A stretch of DNA of 64,000 nt from Adiantum capillus-veneris (taxonomy: Eukaryota; Streptophyta; Polypodiopsida; Polypodiales; Pteridaceae): NCBI GenBank assembly GCA_014529385.2, contig CM043963.1, positions 82,331,912 through 82,395,911 on the forward strand, read 5' to 3'. Shown one piece after another: positions 9,669 to 20,924 of this stretch (the first letter of the stretch is position 1; each line of letters opens with the position of its first letter). A program made the translations under genes and the position numbers. The notes beneath the pieces are model-generated. The model worked only from the letters and a program-made list of their open reading frames with translations, was not told the DNA's origin and did not search any database.

Positions 9669-10193
9669 TCATAATGTCTCTATGAACAAAGTGTCATGGA
9701 AAGTAGAGAAGGATGAGAATTTATACAAATTTGCAATCTTCTCGATGCTCTCTTTATTAAGACAAGCCCTAAATAGCTCCCTATCTCCTTTGTTGAAAGT
9801 GAAAGGAAGACTATTAATAAGACGCAAATGAGGGAAAAATTCACCAAATGTGAGTCTATGAAGCATAAACTCTGGCCGCAAGTTTCCTGAAGACTCTTCC
9901 TCAATGGTGAAATGCACTCGCCAAACACCAAATTTCACTCTATTTACCAATCTTAGGTCACACACTACTTGGATGAATGTACGGTCTTCCTTAGTGTCCA
10001 ACAGCAAAAGAAAAATGGAATCCACATGCAGGACCTTTCGTCTTAGCTTCACCACCCTCTTGTTATGAGGGAGACGCTTTACTACCTGCTCCTGCAACTC
10101 AATCAGTAATAGAGCTACATCTCTAAGGATTGAATTTTCACTGCACACACACTCCTTGTTAGAACAAATGATCGTTTTTTTTTTTGGTAACAA
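9669..10193 (-). pseudogene. Leader ORFc of element A2, start codon out of frame
   Basis: Counterpart of 788-1315 in A1, with 174 codons and the same conserved blocks (VVKRLPHNKR, FIQVVCDLRLVNRVKF, FFPHLRLINSLPFTF). The ATG used in A1 is present here at 10195-10197. One additional base just after it (GTTACC against GTTAC before the A run) puts the body in another frame. The open frame therefore begins at a TTG. This is either a disabling insertion or a sign that the start is elsewhere. Paralogous to ORFd immediately downstream. Confidence 0.5.
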
Positions 10194-10246
10194 ACATGGA
10201 CAAAGAAAAAGCCAACATACACACTAGTTTTTAGCTGCACTTCATT

Positions 10247-10459
10247 TTAAAATAAAATGAACACATGTACATCAAAAGAAGTTTGGTAGTTGATGAGAGG
10301 TAGAATGATAGGTTGTGGAGATGCAAGAATTTCCCCTATTCTTTCAGTCCCAAACATAAACACCATACGCTGCTGAAAATGTATCTTTCTACTAAGTGCA
10401 ATATTTATCCTAATATAAGGTGTGAAGTGAAAAGGGAAAATTTTTGGGCCGTTATCCAT
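10247..10459 (-). CDS. Leader ORFb of element A2 (70 codons, unknown function)
   Basis: Complete ATG-to-stop frame, MDNGPKIFPFHFTP to SFDVHVFILF, nearly identical to A1 (1365-1577) and clearly homologous to 58327-58542 of element C. It starts 14 nt after the ORFa stop. The C-terminal hydrophobic run (VFILF) and the block GEILASPQP are the most constant parts. Paralogous to ORFa. No known domain. Confidence 0.6.
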   Translation of the reverse strand: MDNGPKIFPFHFTPYIRINIALSRKIHFQQRMVFMFGTERIGEILASPQPIILPLINYQTSFDVHVFILF

Positions 10460-10473
10460 GCTCTATACATATT

Positions 10474-10695
10474 CTAATGCCTAAAATAGAACAAATATAT
10501 ATATACATCGAAACTAAGATCGTACCTAATGAGAGGCCAAATAAAAGGATTTACCGAAGCGTTTATTTCGGCTAACCTAAGAGAACCTAAAATTCTACAA
10601 ATTACTCGTTGAAATTGCAACTTAGTACTAACAATTATGTGTATCTTTTGCCTTGCAATCGGAATGAAAGGATCATACAAATTCTCGTGATTCAT
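10474..10695 (-). CDS. Leader ORFa of element A2 (73 codons, unknown function)
   Basis: First ORF after the primer site, ATG start, MNHENLYDPFIPIARQK, then STKLQFQRVICRILG, SLRLAEINASVNPFI and PLIRYDLSFDVYI. Aligns end to end with ORFa of B (42430-42642), which is only modestly diverged, and is paralogous to ORFb downstream. The frame is complete here, unlike in A1. Function unknown. Confidence 0.6.
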   Translation of the reverse strand: MNHENLYDPFIPIARQKIHIIVSTKLQFQRVICRILGSLRLAEINASVNPFIWPLIRYDLSFDVYIYLFYFRH

Positions 10696-10749
10696 ACAAG
10701 CTACTTGATTATGCTAAAGGTTGAGCCTTCACAAAACATACACAAGCCA

Positions 10750-10768
10750 TCCTCAGTGGGGGCACCAA
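10750..10768 (-). promoter_or_regulatory. Primer-binding site of element A2
   Basis: TTGGTGCCCCCACTGAGGA two bases after the LTR end, the same motif as in A1 and B. Primer tRNA not identified. Confidence 0.65.
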
Positions 10769-10955
10769 TTTGAGGCGGTCCGGGGCGGGCAACAAGAAGA
10801 GTGGCCTCTAAGCACCCTTGTAGGCTCCCGTGCTAGTGAATTGGGCTCTAAGCACCCTTGTAGGCTCCCGTGCTGGTCAATTGGGCTGGGGTTGGAAAAA
10901 ACAACAAACACACACACAAACCCGCAACCTAACCCTACACAAATTTGGGGCACCA

Positions 10956-10978
10956 CCTAGTTTTGGATGCGAACTAGG
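10956..10978 (-). promoter_or_regulatory. Conserved hairpin near the LTR end (A2)
   Basis: CCTAGTT / AACTAGG arms with a 9-nt loop, followed by GTGGTGCCCC on the minus strand. Identical to A1. Confidence 0.6.
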
Positions 10979-10984
10979 ACGCGT

Positions 10985-10985
<1 letters not shown>

Positions 10986-11055
<70 letters not shown>
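10986..11055. repeat. (AG)n microsatellite in the A2 LTR
   Basis: About 70 bp of pure AG dinucleotides, longer than the equivalent run in the shared LTR (about 50 bp). Confidence 0.95.
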
Positions 11056-11058
<3 letters not shown>

Positions 11059-11723
11059 TGCTCGGGCTGCTTTGAAATGTATCGGCAATGATCAAGCAAA
11101 CACAATTATATATGTAAGAAAGAGAGAGAAGAGGGGGAGGGTGCTTGTTGCATTAATACCTTCTTAAAAATCTGTCATGACAGATCAAAGTGAGATTAGT
11201 ATTTTTTTAACATAGCTTGAGTAAATTTCACCACGACACATCACAAGAAAAGCCACCCCAATCATTGTCTTAAGGCGAGGGTAGTCCTCTCCACCCTGTA
11301 GCCCTCTTACAATATGTGGGATTTATGGCTAAATTGATGACAACACCCAGATACAAGCTATCAAGAACTAAAAATATCACCAAGACACTTACACATCATT
11401 GTTGTCCATTACTTCACGTTGGAAGAGAGACAAAGTATCCAAGCTTAGTCCAAATCCACCCTCCTTGATTCAGCAAATGTTGGGCTTACACTAGTAGGAG
11501 GAATGATAGATTTTCCACTCTCAATTGAATGATCGCTCTCTCTCTCTCTCTCTCTTACAATGGCATAGAGTTCCCGTGCTAATCACCCCTATTACAACAC
11601 ATGCACAAGCATACGACAATGAGCTTCCACTCAAGAGCTCCTTCTAGAGAGGTTGAGCTTGGCTTCTCAAGCTATAGCATAGTGCTCTTGCTTATGGCTC
11701 CCTCTTTGTGCTAGCTACACCCT

Positions 11724-11733
11724 CCTTTTATAG
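11724..11733 (-). promoter_or_regulatory. TATA box of the A2 5' LTR
   Basis: CTATAAAAGG on the minus strand, at the same LTR position as 2768-2777. Inferred core promoter of A2. Confidence 0.55.
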
Positions 11734-13649
11734 CAATTTTGAAGGCTAGGGTTACTCCTCTAACCATGGTTGGGTTAGATTTTCAGAACTTATCTAATTT
11801 CTTTTGCTTGGAATTATCAAGAAGTTGGTGTGGATAGAGGAAGAAGAGAGAGAGGAGAGAAGTGGAGGTGATAGGACTTTTCATAGTAGGTTAGTGTTAG
11901 TAAATTAGTAGAGTTAGTTATTTTATTGATTTACAAATGGAATTGGATATTTACAATGGGAGTATCCAAGTAGGATAAAAATAAGGAAGAAAAAACTCTT
12001 AATAGGTAAGAAAACATGGATTTCTTACAATGTTGATGCTCCAAGTGTTTTGAGTAGGGTCAATTTTGATGCTTGTTGACGGTCCACTAGCTTTGACAGT
12101 ACGTTTTTTTTCACTCTTGACCTTCCTTTGGGAGCCAAGGTAATTGAATATGAGTAATCAATCACCATGATGCTGTCTTTCAAGAGAAGAGGCTGAATTT
12201 TATGGTTTTTTGATAGATATGAGTAATATGGATGAGGAAAAATGAGACTAGGTGGTCAATTTTGGAATGGAAGTGTGTGTAGGAAACATGAGTTCACCAT
12301 GGTTTCTCTTATTCTTCAAGGTTTAGAAGAAGGTGAGTAGGGTGCAGAGAGGAGTGGTGAGAGAGGTGGGGATGATGAGTGGAGAGGTGTGTGTGAAAGA
12401 GGAAAATGATAAAGTGGAAGAGGGAGTGTGGCTGCATAGCATGGGCAAACTAGGGTCCACAAATAAAATCCTAGCTCACAGATCGTAGCTCAAAAAAATA
12501 TTAAAAAAATTGAGGTGAAAGTTCAGCTCACGAGCTACAATTTTTGTTTGTATCACCTTTTCAAATTCGGGGAGCATGTGATCTTTAAAAATTCAGCAAA
12601 ACCGACTGTTTTTTCCACTGCACAAGGTCCTTGTGAGGTCCTTCTTTGGATGATTCTTTTGAATACCTCCAAGAGTGAGCTCCCCATGGTGCATGCATGC
12701 ATTCCACATACCCTTGACCTTATTTGGTAGGTCTATAATTGAAGATATTTTTGAGATCATGATATAAGTGAATAGTATAACTAAGAAAATCAAATATTGA
12801 GGGGTCTAAAAAAATATGTACATGTCAAATATAAATAATATAGGTGTCTCTCTCATTATAAGTCTACCATAAAAAGATGAATATTTTTGGTGTTCTAATT
12901 TATGAGAGTAAAAGAGAATAGATGTAGGAAGGAAAAAATCACAATAGTGAAAAAATATACACATAAATAGAACTAGTTTTTTTGGATTTTTGTTGGGATG
13001 GAGTTACACCAAAAATAAGAGAAGCTTGCATGAAATTATTTTTATATGGAATAAAGAGTATGCAAAATGGTAAGAAAAAATATGGTAATGGTGAGTCAAT
13101 GTACATAGCATAAATAACACACCATAGGTAGAAATATTTAAATAAATACCAAAAAAATTATAAAAAAACCTTTTATTTAGGCACTATATACAATGAAATA
13201 TTTACGCACAAATGGGCCATAATATACTTATATTTTTTATATTTTTTATATTTTTTGGTTCAACTAGCCCAGTGACTAGCTAGCTGAGGGTTTTTAAGAA
13301 AATATGGAGAAAGTCCCTAACTCACACATGCCTATGTACAATAAAATGGTAGGGATAGCCACAGTGTTTGGATGATTTTGGTAGGGTGGGTTAACTCACT
13401 ATGGCAATTACGGAGAGCCAAAAAACAGCTATCAGTAGATCATGGGTCAAAACTAGTACTACATTTCATGATTAAGCCAAGCAAACACTGACAATCTAGG
13501 GGTCTAGAAGGAGAATCTAGATCAAGATAGACAATATGAGGAGTTGGATAAAGGCTCTATGACCAGAAGAGATTTGTAAAAACTGGCATTAAGAAAATTG
13601 AGAGGATGTTGCCTCAATGAATATCTTCCCACTCACAGAAATAGACATG

Positions 13650-14888
13650 ACTGATGTTCAGATAGACAGAGAGTAGGCTGATAGGCAAAGAAAGAAATAT
13701 TGAGATCAGTTCATGGAGTCAAATAATGAGGAAAGGAGAGTTTAGCTGGATGGGCATGCACTAGGACAATCAGATTTGAAGAACAAAGATGGAGCCTGGA
13801 CAGTAGAGTTAGGCAATCCATTTTATGAATATGCAGTAGGAAGCAGAATCACTGGCCAAGAAAAAAGGAGGGGGGTCCAAATTGATTACTCCCAGATGAT
13901 TAGGAGGTGGAATAATGGAATTGAGGCACAGAGAACCCTAGAATTGTCAAGATCAATAAACATCTAAAGTTGGAGGTTGAAGAAAGAGCCAAATATTTAT
14001 TTGAAGAATACAAGGATGTATTTTCATGGGAACACACTGACTTGAAAAGCCTTGATCAGGAAGTGTGCCAGCACAGGATACCATTGAAAGCCAATGCTAG
14101 ACCAATTAGACTGCAGAGATACAAAATGAACCCTTACTTTTCTCAGAAGGTCAAGGAAGAGATTGACAATCTCATAAAGGCAAAGTTCATCACTAAGGTT
14201 TCAAGTAGTGACTGGTTGTTCTTAATTGTAGTGGTTTTAAAGAAAAATAGGAAGTTAAGGGTATATGTCAATTATAGAAAGCTCAATGCTCTTACCATCA
14301 AAGAGCCCTTTCCACTCCTATTTTTAGATATGCTACTTGATGAGATTGTTGGCTAGAAGATATACAGTTTTATGGATGGCTATAGTGGCTACAATCAAGT
14401 AAACATCGCATCAAAAGATAGAGACAAAACAACATTCATCATTGACTGGGAGCATTCATGTACTTAGTCATGCCATTTGGAATTTGTAATGCTCTAGACA
14501 CTTTTCAGAGGTGTATGATGGAAATATTCAGTGAGTTATTACACAAGTTCTTGGCAATATTTATGGTTGAGTTTACTATCTTCTCTAGTGAGGAAATTCA
14601 TCTACTCTTCCTCGAAATGGTTTTTGAGAGATGCAAGGAGAAGAGGATTTGCTTGAACCCAGTCAAATCAATTTTCATGGTATGGAAAGGCCAACTCCTA
14701 GGACATATTGTCTCTATGAATGGTATGAGATGGATAATGATAATATTGAGTGTGTTCAGCAAGGCAGAACTCCAATAAATGTATCTGAATTGAGTTCTTT
14801 CTTGGGATACATTAGTTTTTATCATAGATTTATCTATATGTTCACAGCCAAGGCACTTCCCTTGTATGAATCGCGAGGCGTCCACTAG
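13650..14888 (+). pseudogene. Ty3/gypsy reverse-transcriptase relic
   Basis: Worn remnant in at least three frames. 13776-13967 holds a protease-to-RT linker-like stretch. 13970-14356 has the RT N-terminus (YKDVFSWEHTDLKSLDQEV, HRIPLKANARPIRLQRYK, LRVYVNYRKLNALTIKEPFP). After a stop, KIYSFMDGYSGYNQVNIA and then YLVMPFGICNALDTFQRCM follow at 14458. The catalytic site reads FMVEFTIFSS, with an Asp lost, and LGHIVSMNG and LGYISFYHRFI are in further frames up to 14870. It belongs to a family unlike A, B and C, with an Arg-Pro-Ile-Arg type RT start. No LTRs could be assigned. The stretch 13435-13650 before it shows no gene. Confidence 0.75.
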
Positions 14889-15239
14889 GAGATATGTAAG
14901 ATAGCATGTGCGAACAAAATAAGGGATTTATAATTAGGTACATTTATAGTAAAAATGTACTTACATAAAGGGCCTTTTAATTGAGAAAGTGAAAATTTTC
15001 ATACATAAGGGCTAGTTTTTTTACCAAAACGCTATTAGGAAGGGAATGGGGTGGTCTAAGGGGGCCTCTTTATTTGCCATGGGATTAAAACGGAGAGTAT
15101 GGAAGGGGCAAATGGATGGATGCAATGTGGACTAAAATTATGGGTATGGAAAAGCCTAAAAAGTAATCAAGCTTGTACTCTTTTATAAAATATAAAGAGA
15201 AAATCTCTTATAAATTCTAAAAATTGAACTTTTCTCTAA
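14889..15239. other. No gene seen
   Basis: AT-rich sequence between the RT relic and a candidate LTR. I see no coding signal, RNA gene or clear repeat. Confidence 0.5.
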
Positions 15240-16313
15240 ATAGTTGAGTAAAAACCAATCCTTTCTTTGTCTAGTGGCTGCCAATCTCTCCACCCTTCTC
15301 TCCTTAAAGGGTTTCCCTCCAAAAACGTGTTGATCATTCCCTCCCTCTCTCTCTCTATCGTACCATCTCTCACTTCTCTTCACTTCACCTTGCAAGTTGC
15401 TTCTCTTTCTTTCCTTTCAGTTTTCCCTCCCAAAAGCTCTACAACAGAAGTTTGAACCTCCTTTCCCTCCTCAAGCTTGTTTCATTCTTGAGGACTGCAT
15501 TCTCCTCAAACTTGTTGCATTCTCCTCAAGCTAAAGTTCTCCATTTCTCCATGAGCCTCACTAAGCACAGCTACCTAAAGTTGAAGTCTGCAGCATATCC
15601 TTATGTTAGATCATCCCTCTTTGTTTCATCAACACGTTTCTTGCTCCTTCTCCATTAAGCTCTCTAGAGAGGATCTACTTCCCTCTCAAGATTTGCAACA
15701 TTATCTTCCTCATTAAGCCAACAAGCATGTGGATAAGTATAGCAGTAAGTGGAATCAATCGCCTTTGTGTACCATCAAGAATCTTGCTCTTTATACAGCT
15801 AAGAACATGGATGTGCAATGTCAATCATAAGTTGATGCGGGAAAAACCCCAAACGGACTCCAAAATTCACAAAATTTTGTATGCTTGATCCTCGATACCC
15901 AAAGCACTTTTCCACATCTCCGCATTCTATCTTTGACCACTTCTAGGGCGGTGCACGCATCAACGATCAAGCACAGTAAATAGACGGTTCCTGCATGTCC
16001 CAAACTTCTCGAGCGGGATGAGAGTACCCACACTTGTCTCTTGCATTATTTACATTCTAAAAAGTTCAAACACACTCTCTAGAGCCAAAAGAGGCGACCA
16101 AAAACCATATCCAAGGCCCCGACACCCTGTCTAGGTATGTACATGTGCTCGACTGCTGGCACGCAAACGTGTCTATTCATAATGTGTACACATTGCATCT
16201 TTTTCAAACTTGAAGCCACTTTGAAAAGCTCCCAAATGCATGTATTTACATCTTTTTGTACATATGACCATGCATATAAATGTTACTTTGTACACGCAAA
16301 AAGAGGTCTATCA
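15240..16313 (-). repeat. Candidate LTR of a second worn gypsy element (F)
   Basis: Directly after (minus strand) the eroded integrase end at 16395-16780 comes a purine-rich stretch (CTAGAGGGTGAACAA) and then TGATAGACCTC at 16313. That is the place and sequence type of the LTR start seen in A, B and C (TGATAGCC). A TATA-like GTATAAAG lies near 15795. The far boundary is not identified and 15240 is only a working limit. No partner LTR is found. Confidence 0.3.
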
Positions 16314-16394
16314 TCATTGTTCACCCTCTAGGTAGAGCGTTTATGCTCAACCAGGAGACTATTTGCATCTGGAACCACGTCCCTTGCAAAATAT

Positions 16395-16780
16395 TTCTTC
16401 AATCTATAACCATTTATTCTGTAGAGCAAACATTCACCATACAATTTTTCCAACTCATATGTGCCATTAGAAAATACTGCTTCACTCTGTATGGACCCAA
16501 CCATTTGTCCCTCAAATTCTTTTGAAAAGTGAAATCCAAGCGAGAATCATACTTCATCACCAGATCTCCCTCTTTGATCTCTATCTCTGGCAGCCTCTTA
16601 TTCATTTTCTCATCCTTGTCTCTGCTTCTTGAAGATAATAATCACTGGCTTTCTCTCCATTCATTCGCAACAACTCTAGAGAAAGAATTCTTTCTTGCAG
16701 CTTGTCATTATGCTCACCTTGCATTCTGCACAATAATCTCACCCTAACACCTTCAAAAGTGGCTTCCAAGGAGTGCCCTC
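16395..16780 (-). pseudogene. Integrase C-terminus of gypsy relic F
   Basis: Two frames on the minus strand. The distal one ends with HNDKLQERILSLELLRMNGE and the proximal one has KEGDLVMKYDSRLDFTFQ followed by WLGPYRVK. This is the typical end of a Ty3/gypsy integrase (helical linker, then GPY/F region), as also seen in A, B and C, from which it differs clearly. One frameshift separates the halves. Nothing of the catalytic core is recognisable upstream (16780-16960). Confidence 0.65.
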
Positions 16781-16959
16781 GATCAAAAATTGAAACTGAA
16801 GGAAAACAATCAAAATGAACTCCTACACTGTGTACAAACTTTAAAATAACCAAAATTTCCTTTTTAAAAAAGTTATTGCTAAAAATTTGAAAATAGACTA
16901 CCCTTAGACTTCCCACAACAATAGAAATCAAAGGGTTCAAGGAGAGGTCTGGTGTCACA

Positions 16960-18089
16960 AGTGCATGGTAGGAATCTAATCAAGGTTTATTCCGTCAAGA
17001 TCTCTTATACTTTATCATCTCTTCTCATGTACAATCTTACCAAAATAAATCAAACTTACACTTTAAATGACTACAAATCTTATTTAACTTATCAAACAAT
17101 CTAAAATATGGTAGACCTAGAGTGCTCTTACACATCAACAAACAAAAAAGTCCAAATTTCTTCTCATTAACTTTGATAAACATACATCTGTGGACAACTT
17201 CCAAGGAGTAGTGCGGTCATAGTTCTTACATCCATTCCACGACATGGTATGCTCATGGGGTGACCTATCACATAAAAATATCTTTGGTAGGAGTGCCCTC
17301 ATGTTAGGAAAGGGTGTGTTGCTGCTGATGAAAAGTTTTTGCATTGTCCTACTAGGGATCTCTCCATGTTAGCATAATGATTTTTGGTGTAGTGGGAGCC
17401 ACATTGCCGCTGAGGAGAGCTTTGTGCCACCGTAACAGCTTCATTTTACACCAGTTCCTTGAGCCATTCTTGGAAACAACGCCACTCAACTAGCATAGAA
17501 AGAGGTCACCTTGTAACAAAAACATGTATGAATTCAACATTTACAAGCTGTATAATAAAGACACTTGTTAAGTATATGTTGTACAAATTTGCATGTATTT
17601 CTATCTAACTGGAAATAAACAATCCTAAAATATATATTAGGATGAGATTACCATTCCTAATAAGCATGGATTTGAAGCACCTACCTGCAAGATGTAACAA
17701 AGAAGACTATTTTAGAGGAAAAGTGGTGACACTTGGCCTCTCTAACCTGCAGCCTTTTACTATTTGTGCATAAAAGCAACCTTTGCGCCAAGCACTACAA
17801 AACAAGTAGAGGCAGCACCTTAGACTTCAAAGTCTATGATAAGAAGAACACAATCAAAAGTAGGAAATATATTGTTACCTTGCATAAAGGGGTGTTTTAT
17901 TCAAATATGTGATGGTATTGGCAAGATATTGAAGAACCATCGACATTCATCTCACCGATGGTACCACGTTCCTGGGATGACCTCTGCTTACCCTCACGTG
18001 CGCCCTTCGGTGCAAACGTTGCGAACAAGAAAATATGTATGCATACGATTTGTGATGTCCTTGAGCACCATGGTAGCTGTTGCGTGAGG
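16960..18089. other. No gene seen
   Basis: Mixed-composition intergenic sequence without recognisable coding, RNA or terminal-repeat structure. Short open frames on both strands do not show codon-like constraint. Confidence 0.5.
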
Positions 18090-18345
18090 AAGCAAAGGAT
18101 GAAAAGAGAGAGGGGGGAGGGAGAGAGAGGAACATGGGAGGAGACAAGGGGGTAGTGGGGGAGAGAGAGAGAGAGAGAGAGAGTGGAGAAGGAGGAGAGA
18201 AGGGGGCAGGGAGGGAGAGGGAGGAGCATGGGAGGAGAGAAGGGGACAGTGGGGGAGAGGGAGAGAGAGGGGAGGAGGAGGAGAGAAGGGGACACGGAGG
18301 AAGAGGAGAGGGAGAAAGGAGAGAGGAGGAGGAGAGAACAAAGGG
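18090..18345. repeat. Purine-rich (GA/GGA) low-complexity tract
   Basis: About 250 bp made almost only of G and A on the plus strand, with irregular repeats of GGGAGAGAG and GGAGGAGAGAAGGGG. Overlapping open frames on both strands here (Glu/Arg-rich one way, Ser/Leu/Pro-rich the other) are composition artefacts. Confidence 0.85.
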
Positions 18346-18724
18346 TTTTTTTTGGGGGGGAGTTTTTTTTTTGAAAAATTGGACTTTTAGTGCTTGTAAG
18401 TTTTAAAAAAAGTACAAAAATACTTTTTTGATATGGATATATGTTGGGGGGGAGTTTTAAGTCAAAAATAAGTAAAAACAACTTTTTTATTAAAAAAATC
18501 AAATTTTGGCTCTTAGTGATCCACGTTTTTGATGATGTGGCCACACCTCTTTACTCCCTTCACTTTCAAAAAGGTAGAGAGAGAAGGTGACCTCCTAGGT
18601 CCACATCCTACATGTGTCTAAAAAAAGGCTAGAAAAGCCTACTCAAAACTAGCTTCTTGAATGCCCTTGTCCCCTTAACCCTACACACCATTAACCTTAA
18701 TTCCTAAAAATTAGGATTCCTTAC

Positions 18725-18866
18725 TGTTGAGCTTATATGTGAAGCTACTCAATATATGGCTTCTCTATATATGGCACCCAGGTCCCCTCTATATATACAT
18801 CATCTCATGTGTGTATTCTACACACTTTGGGGTTCTACTTCTGTGCTCTCTCCTTCTCTCTCAACA
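18725..18866 (+). repeat. 5' LTR of element H (142 bp)
   Basis: TGTTGAG...CTCAACA with 7-bp inverted termini. Contains several TATATA-type stretches that could act as a core promoter. Identical to 22026-22167. Confidence 0.92.
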
Positions 18867-18880
18867 TGGTATAAGAGCAG
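18867..18880 (+). promoter_or_regulatory. Primer-binding site of element H (initiator-Met type)
   Basis: TGGTATAAGAGCAG begins directly after the LTR, matching the common plant site TGGTATCAGAGC except at one base. This suggests reverse transcription by a copia-type machinery, though Ty3 elements can use it as well. Confidence 0.8.
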
Positions 18881-20590
18881 TACGTTTTTGTTTTCGATTT
18901 TTCTCCTGATCAAAATCGATTTTGCAGAAACTACCCTCATGAGGGATCGGAATCGATGTGGTCTACAACTTTGCAGAAGGAAGTTTCTTCAAATTCTGCA
19001 CCGATTTTGAGTTATCGTTCACGGACTGCGTACATACATGAAAAACAGCTTCCGCGTTTTGTTTTTTATTTTTCTGCTAATTGGAAACGATTTTGCAGAA
19101 ACTACTCACGAAAGCGACCGGAATCGACGTGGTCTACAACTTTGTAGAAGGAAGTTTTTTCAAATTCTGCACCAATTTTGAGTTATCGTTCGCGGACTGC
19201 GTACATACCTGAAAAGCAACTTCCGCTTTTCGTTTTTGATTTTTCTACTAATTAGAAACGATTTTGCAAAAACTACCAGCGCAAGAGACCGGAATCGATG
19301 TGGTCTACAACTTTGCAGAAGGAAGTGTTTTCAAATTCTGCACCGATTTTGAGTTATCATTCGCGGACTGCGTACATACCTGAAAAGCAACTTCTGCTTT
19401 TTGTTTTTGATTTTTCTGCTGATTGAAAACGATTTTGCAGAAACTACCCGTGGGGGAGACCGGAATCGATGTGGTCTACAACTTTACAGAAGGAAGTGTT
19501 TTCAAATTCTGTACCGATTTTGAGTTATCATTCGCGGACTGCGTACATACCTAAAAAGTAATTTTCGCTTTTTGTTTTTTATTTTTCTGCTTATTGAAAA
19601 TGATTTTGCAGAAACTACCCGTCAGCAAGACCGGAATCAATGTGGTCTACAACTTTGCAAAAGGAAGTGTTCTCAAATTCTGCACCGATTTTGAGTTATC
19701 GTTCGCGGACTGCGTATATACCTGAAAAGCAACTTTTGCTTTTTGTTTTTGATTTTTCTGCTAATTGAAAAAGATTTTGCAAAAACTACCCGCTATGGAG
19801 ACCGGAATTGATGTGGTCTACAACTTTGCAACAAGAAGTGTTTTCAAATTCTGTACCGATTTTGAGTTATCGTTCGCGGACTACGTACATACCTAAAAAG
19901 CAATTTTTGCTTTTTGTTTTTGATTTTTCTGCTTATTGAAAATGATTTTGCAAAAACTACCCGTTGAAGAGGCCGAAATCGATGTGGTCTACAACTTTGC
20001 AGAAGGAAGTGTTTTCAAATTCTGCACTGATTTTGAGTAATCGTTCGCGGACTGCGTACATACCTGAAAAGCAAGTCCAACTTTTTGTTTTTGATTTTTC
20101 TGCTAATTGAAAACGATTTTGCAGAAACTACCCCCGCGGGAGACCGAAATCGATGTGGTCTACAACTTTGCAGAGAAAAGTGCTTTCAAATTCTGCACCG
20201 ATTTTGAGTTATCGTTCGCGGACTGCGTACATACCTAAAAAGCAATTTTTGCTTTTTGTTTTTGATTTTTATGCCTATTGAAAATGATTTTGCAAAAACT
20301 ACCCATGAGAGAGACGGGAATCGATGTGGTCTACAATTTTGGAGAAGAAAGTGTTTTCAAATTCTGCACCGATTTTGAGTTATCGTTCGCGGACTGCGTA
20401 CATACCTAAAAAGCAATTTCCGTTTTTTGTTTTTTATTTTTCTGCTTATTGAAAACGATTTTGCAGAAACTACCCGCGTGAGAGACCGGAATTGATGTGT
20501 TCTACAACTTTGCAGAAGAAACTACCCGCGATGGGGATTAGAATCGATGTGGTCTATAACTTTGCAGAAGAAAGTTTCTATAAATTCTGC
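18881..20590 (+). repeat. 171-bp tandem array inside element H (about 10 copies)
   Basis: The landmark GTGGTCTACAAC recurs at 18958, 19129, 19300, 19471, 19642, 19813, 19984, 20155, 20326 and 20497, exactly 171 bp apart each time, then once more after 52 bp as a truncated copy. Units differ by point substitutions only; indels are almost absent. The most variable part is the few bases around each GAAACTACCC/GACCGGAATC junction. 171 is divisible by three and most of the unit reads open in one frame, but nearly every copy has a TGA at the same place, so it is not one long gene. Confidence 0.95.
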
Positions 20591-20924
20591 TTCGATTTTG
20601 GGTTATCGTCTCGGACTACGAATATGTTTGAAAATCAAAATTTTACTTTTTGCTTTTGATTTTTCTCATAATTGAAAACTTCTCAATTATATTTTTCTTC
20701 ATCAATCATATATTTGTTACTGACGTAACATTGCTGTAGAAGCCAGTTACACATCGTTCCGATTGAGTCGAGCCGTTGATGATTGTCCAAATTCTATCGA
20801 GCTACTATTGGTACATGATCTTTTGTTATATGATATACTCGTTCATTGATTCTCGTATAATTATTCTTTTAGAGATATAGTTTACGTCGTTTTATCGATA
20901 ATTCTTCATTGATACCATAGTGAT

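Larger units (their letters stand above)
1..13434 (-). mobile_element. Tandem array of two Tat-like Ty3/gypsy elements (A1, A2) sharing one LTR
   Basis: Reading on the minus strand the order is LTR (13434-10771), primer site, leader, gag-pol of A2 (9113-3836), purine tract, LTR (3807-1887), primer site, leader and start of gag of A1 (232-1), which leaves the window. Bases 1-3807 repeat 8882-13434 in the same order at high identity. The middle LTR therefore ends A2 and begins A1. This arrangement is expected from unequal recombination between LTRs of sister copies at one locus. A1's remaining body, its 3' LTR and the outer target-site duplication lie outside the window, so the array's boundaries cannot be verified here. 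Confidence 0.85.
10771..13434 (-). repeat. 5' LTR of element A2 (2664 bp)
   Basis: Starts TGATAGCTG at 13434 and ends CCGCCTCA at 10771 on the minus strand. It holds the TATA box (11724-11733), a (GA)n run and the hairpin. Its segment 12033-12731 is absent from the shared LTR at 1887-3807. That segment resembles part of the B LTR (for example GCTCACTCTTGGA and the TTTTTTGAG...GTGGACCC block), so it is ancestral and was lost from the other LTR. About 45 bp near the LTR end is duplicated (GCTCTAAGCACCCTTGTAGG at about 10845). Confidence 0.85.

Noticed and set aside
12033-12731. A separate 699-bp element inserted in the A2 LTR
   Set aside because: No terminal repeats or target duplication, and parts match the B LTR, so it is ancestral LTR sequence lost from the other copy.
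18881-20590. CRISPR array
   Set aside because: Repeats are contiguous 171-bp units without unique spacers, inside a plant retroelement.
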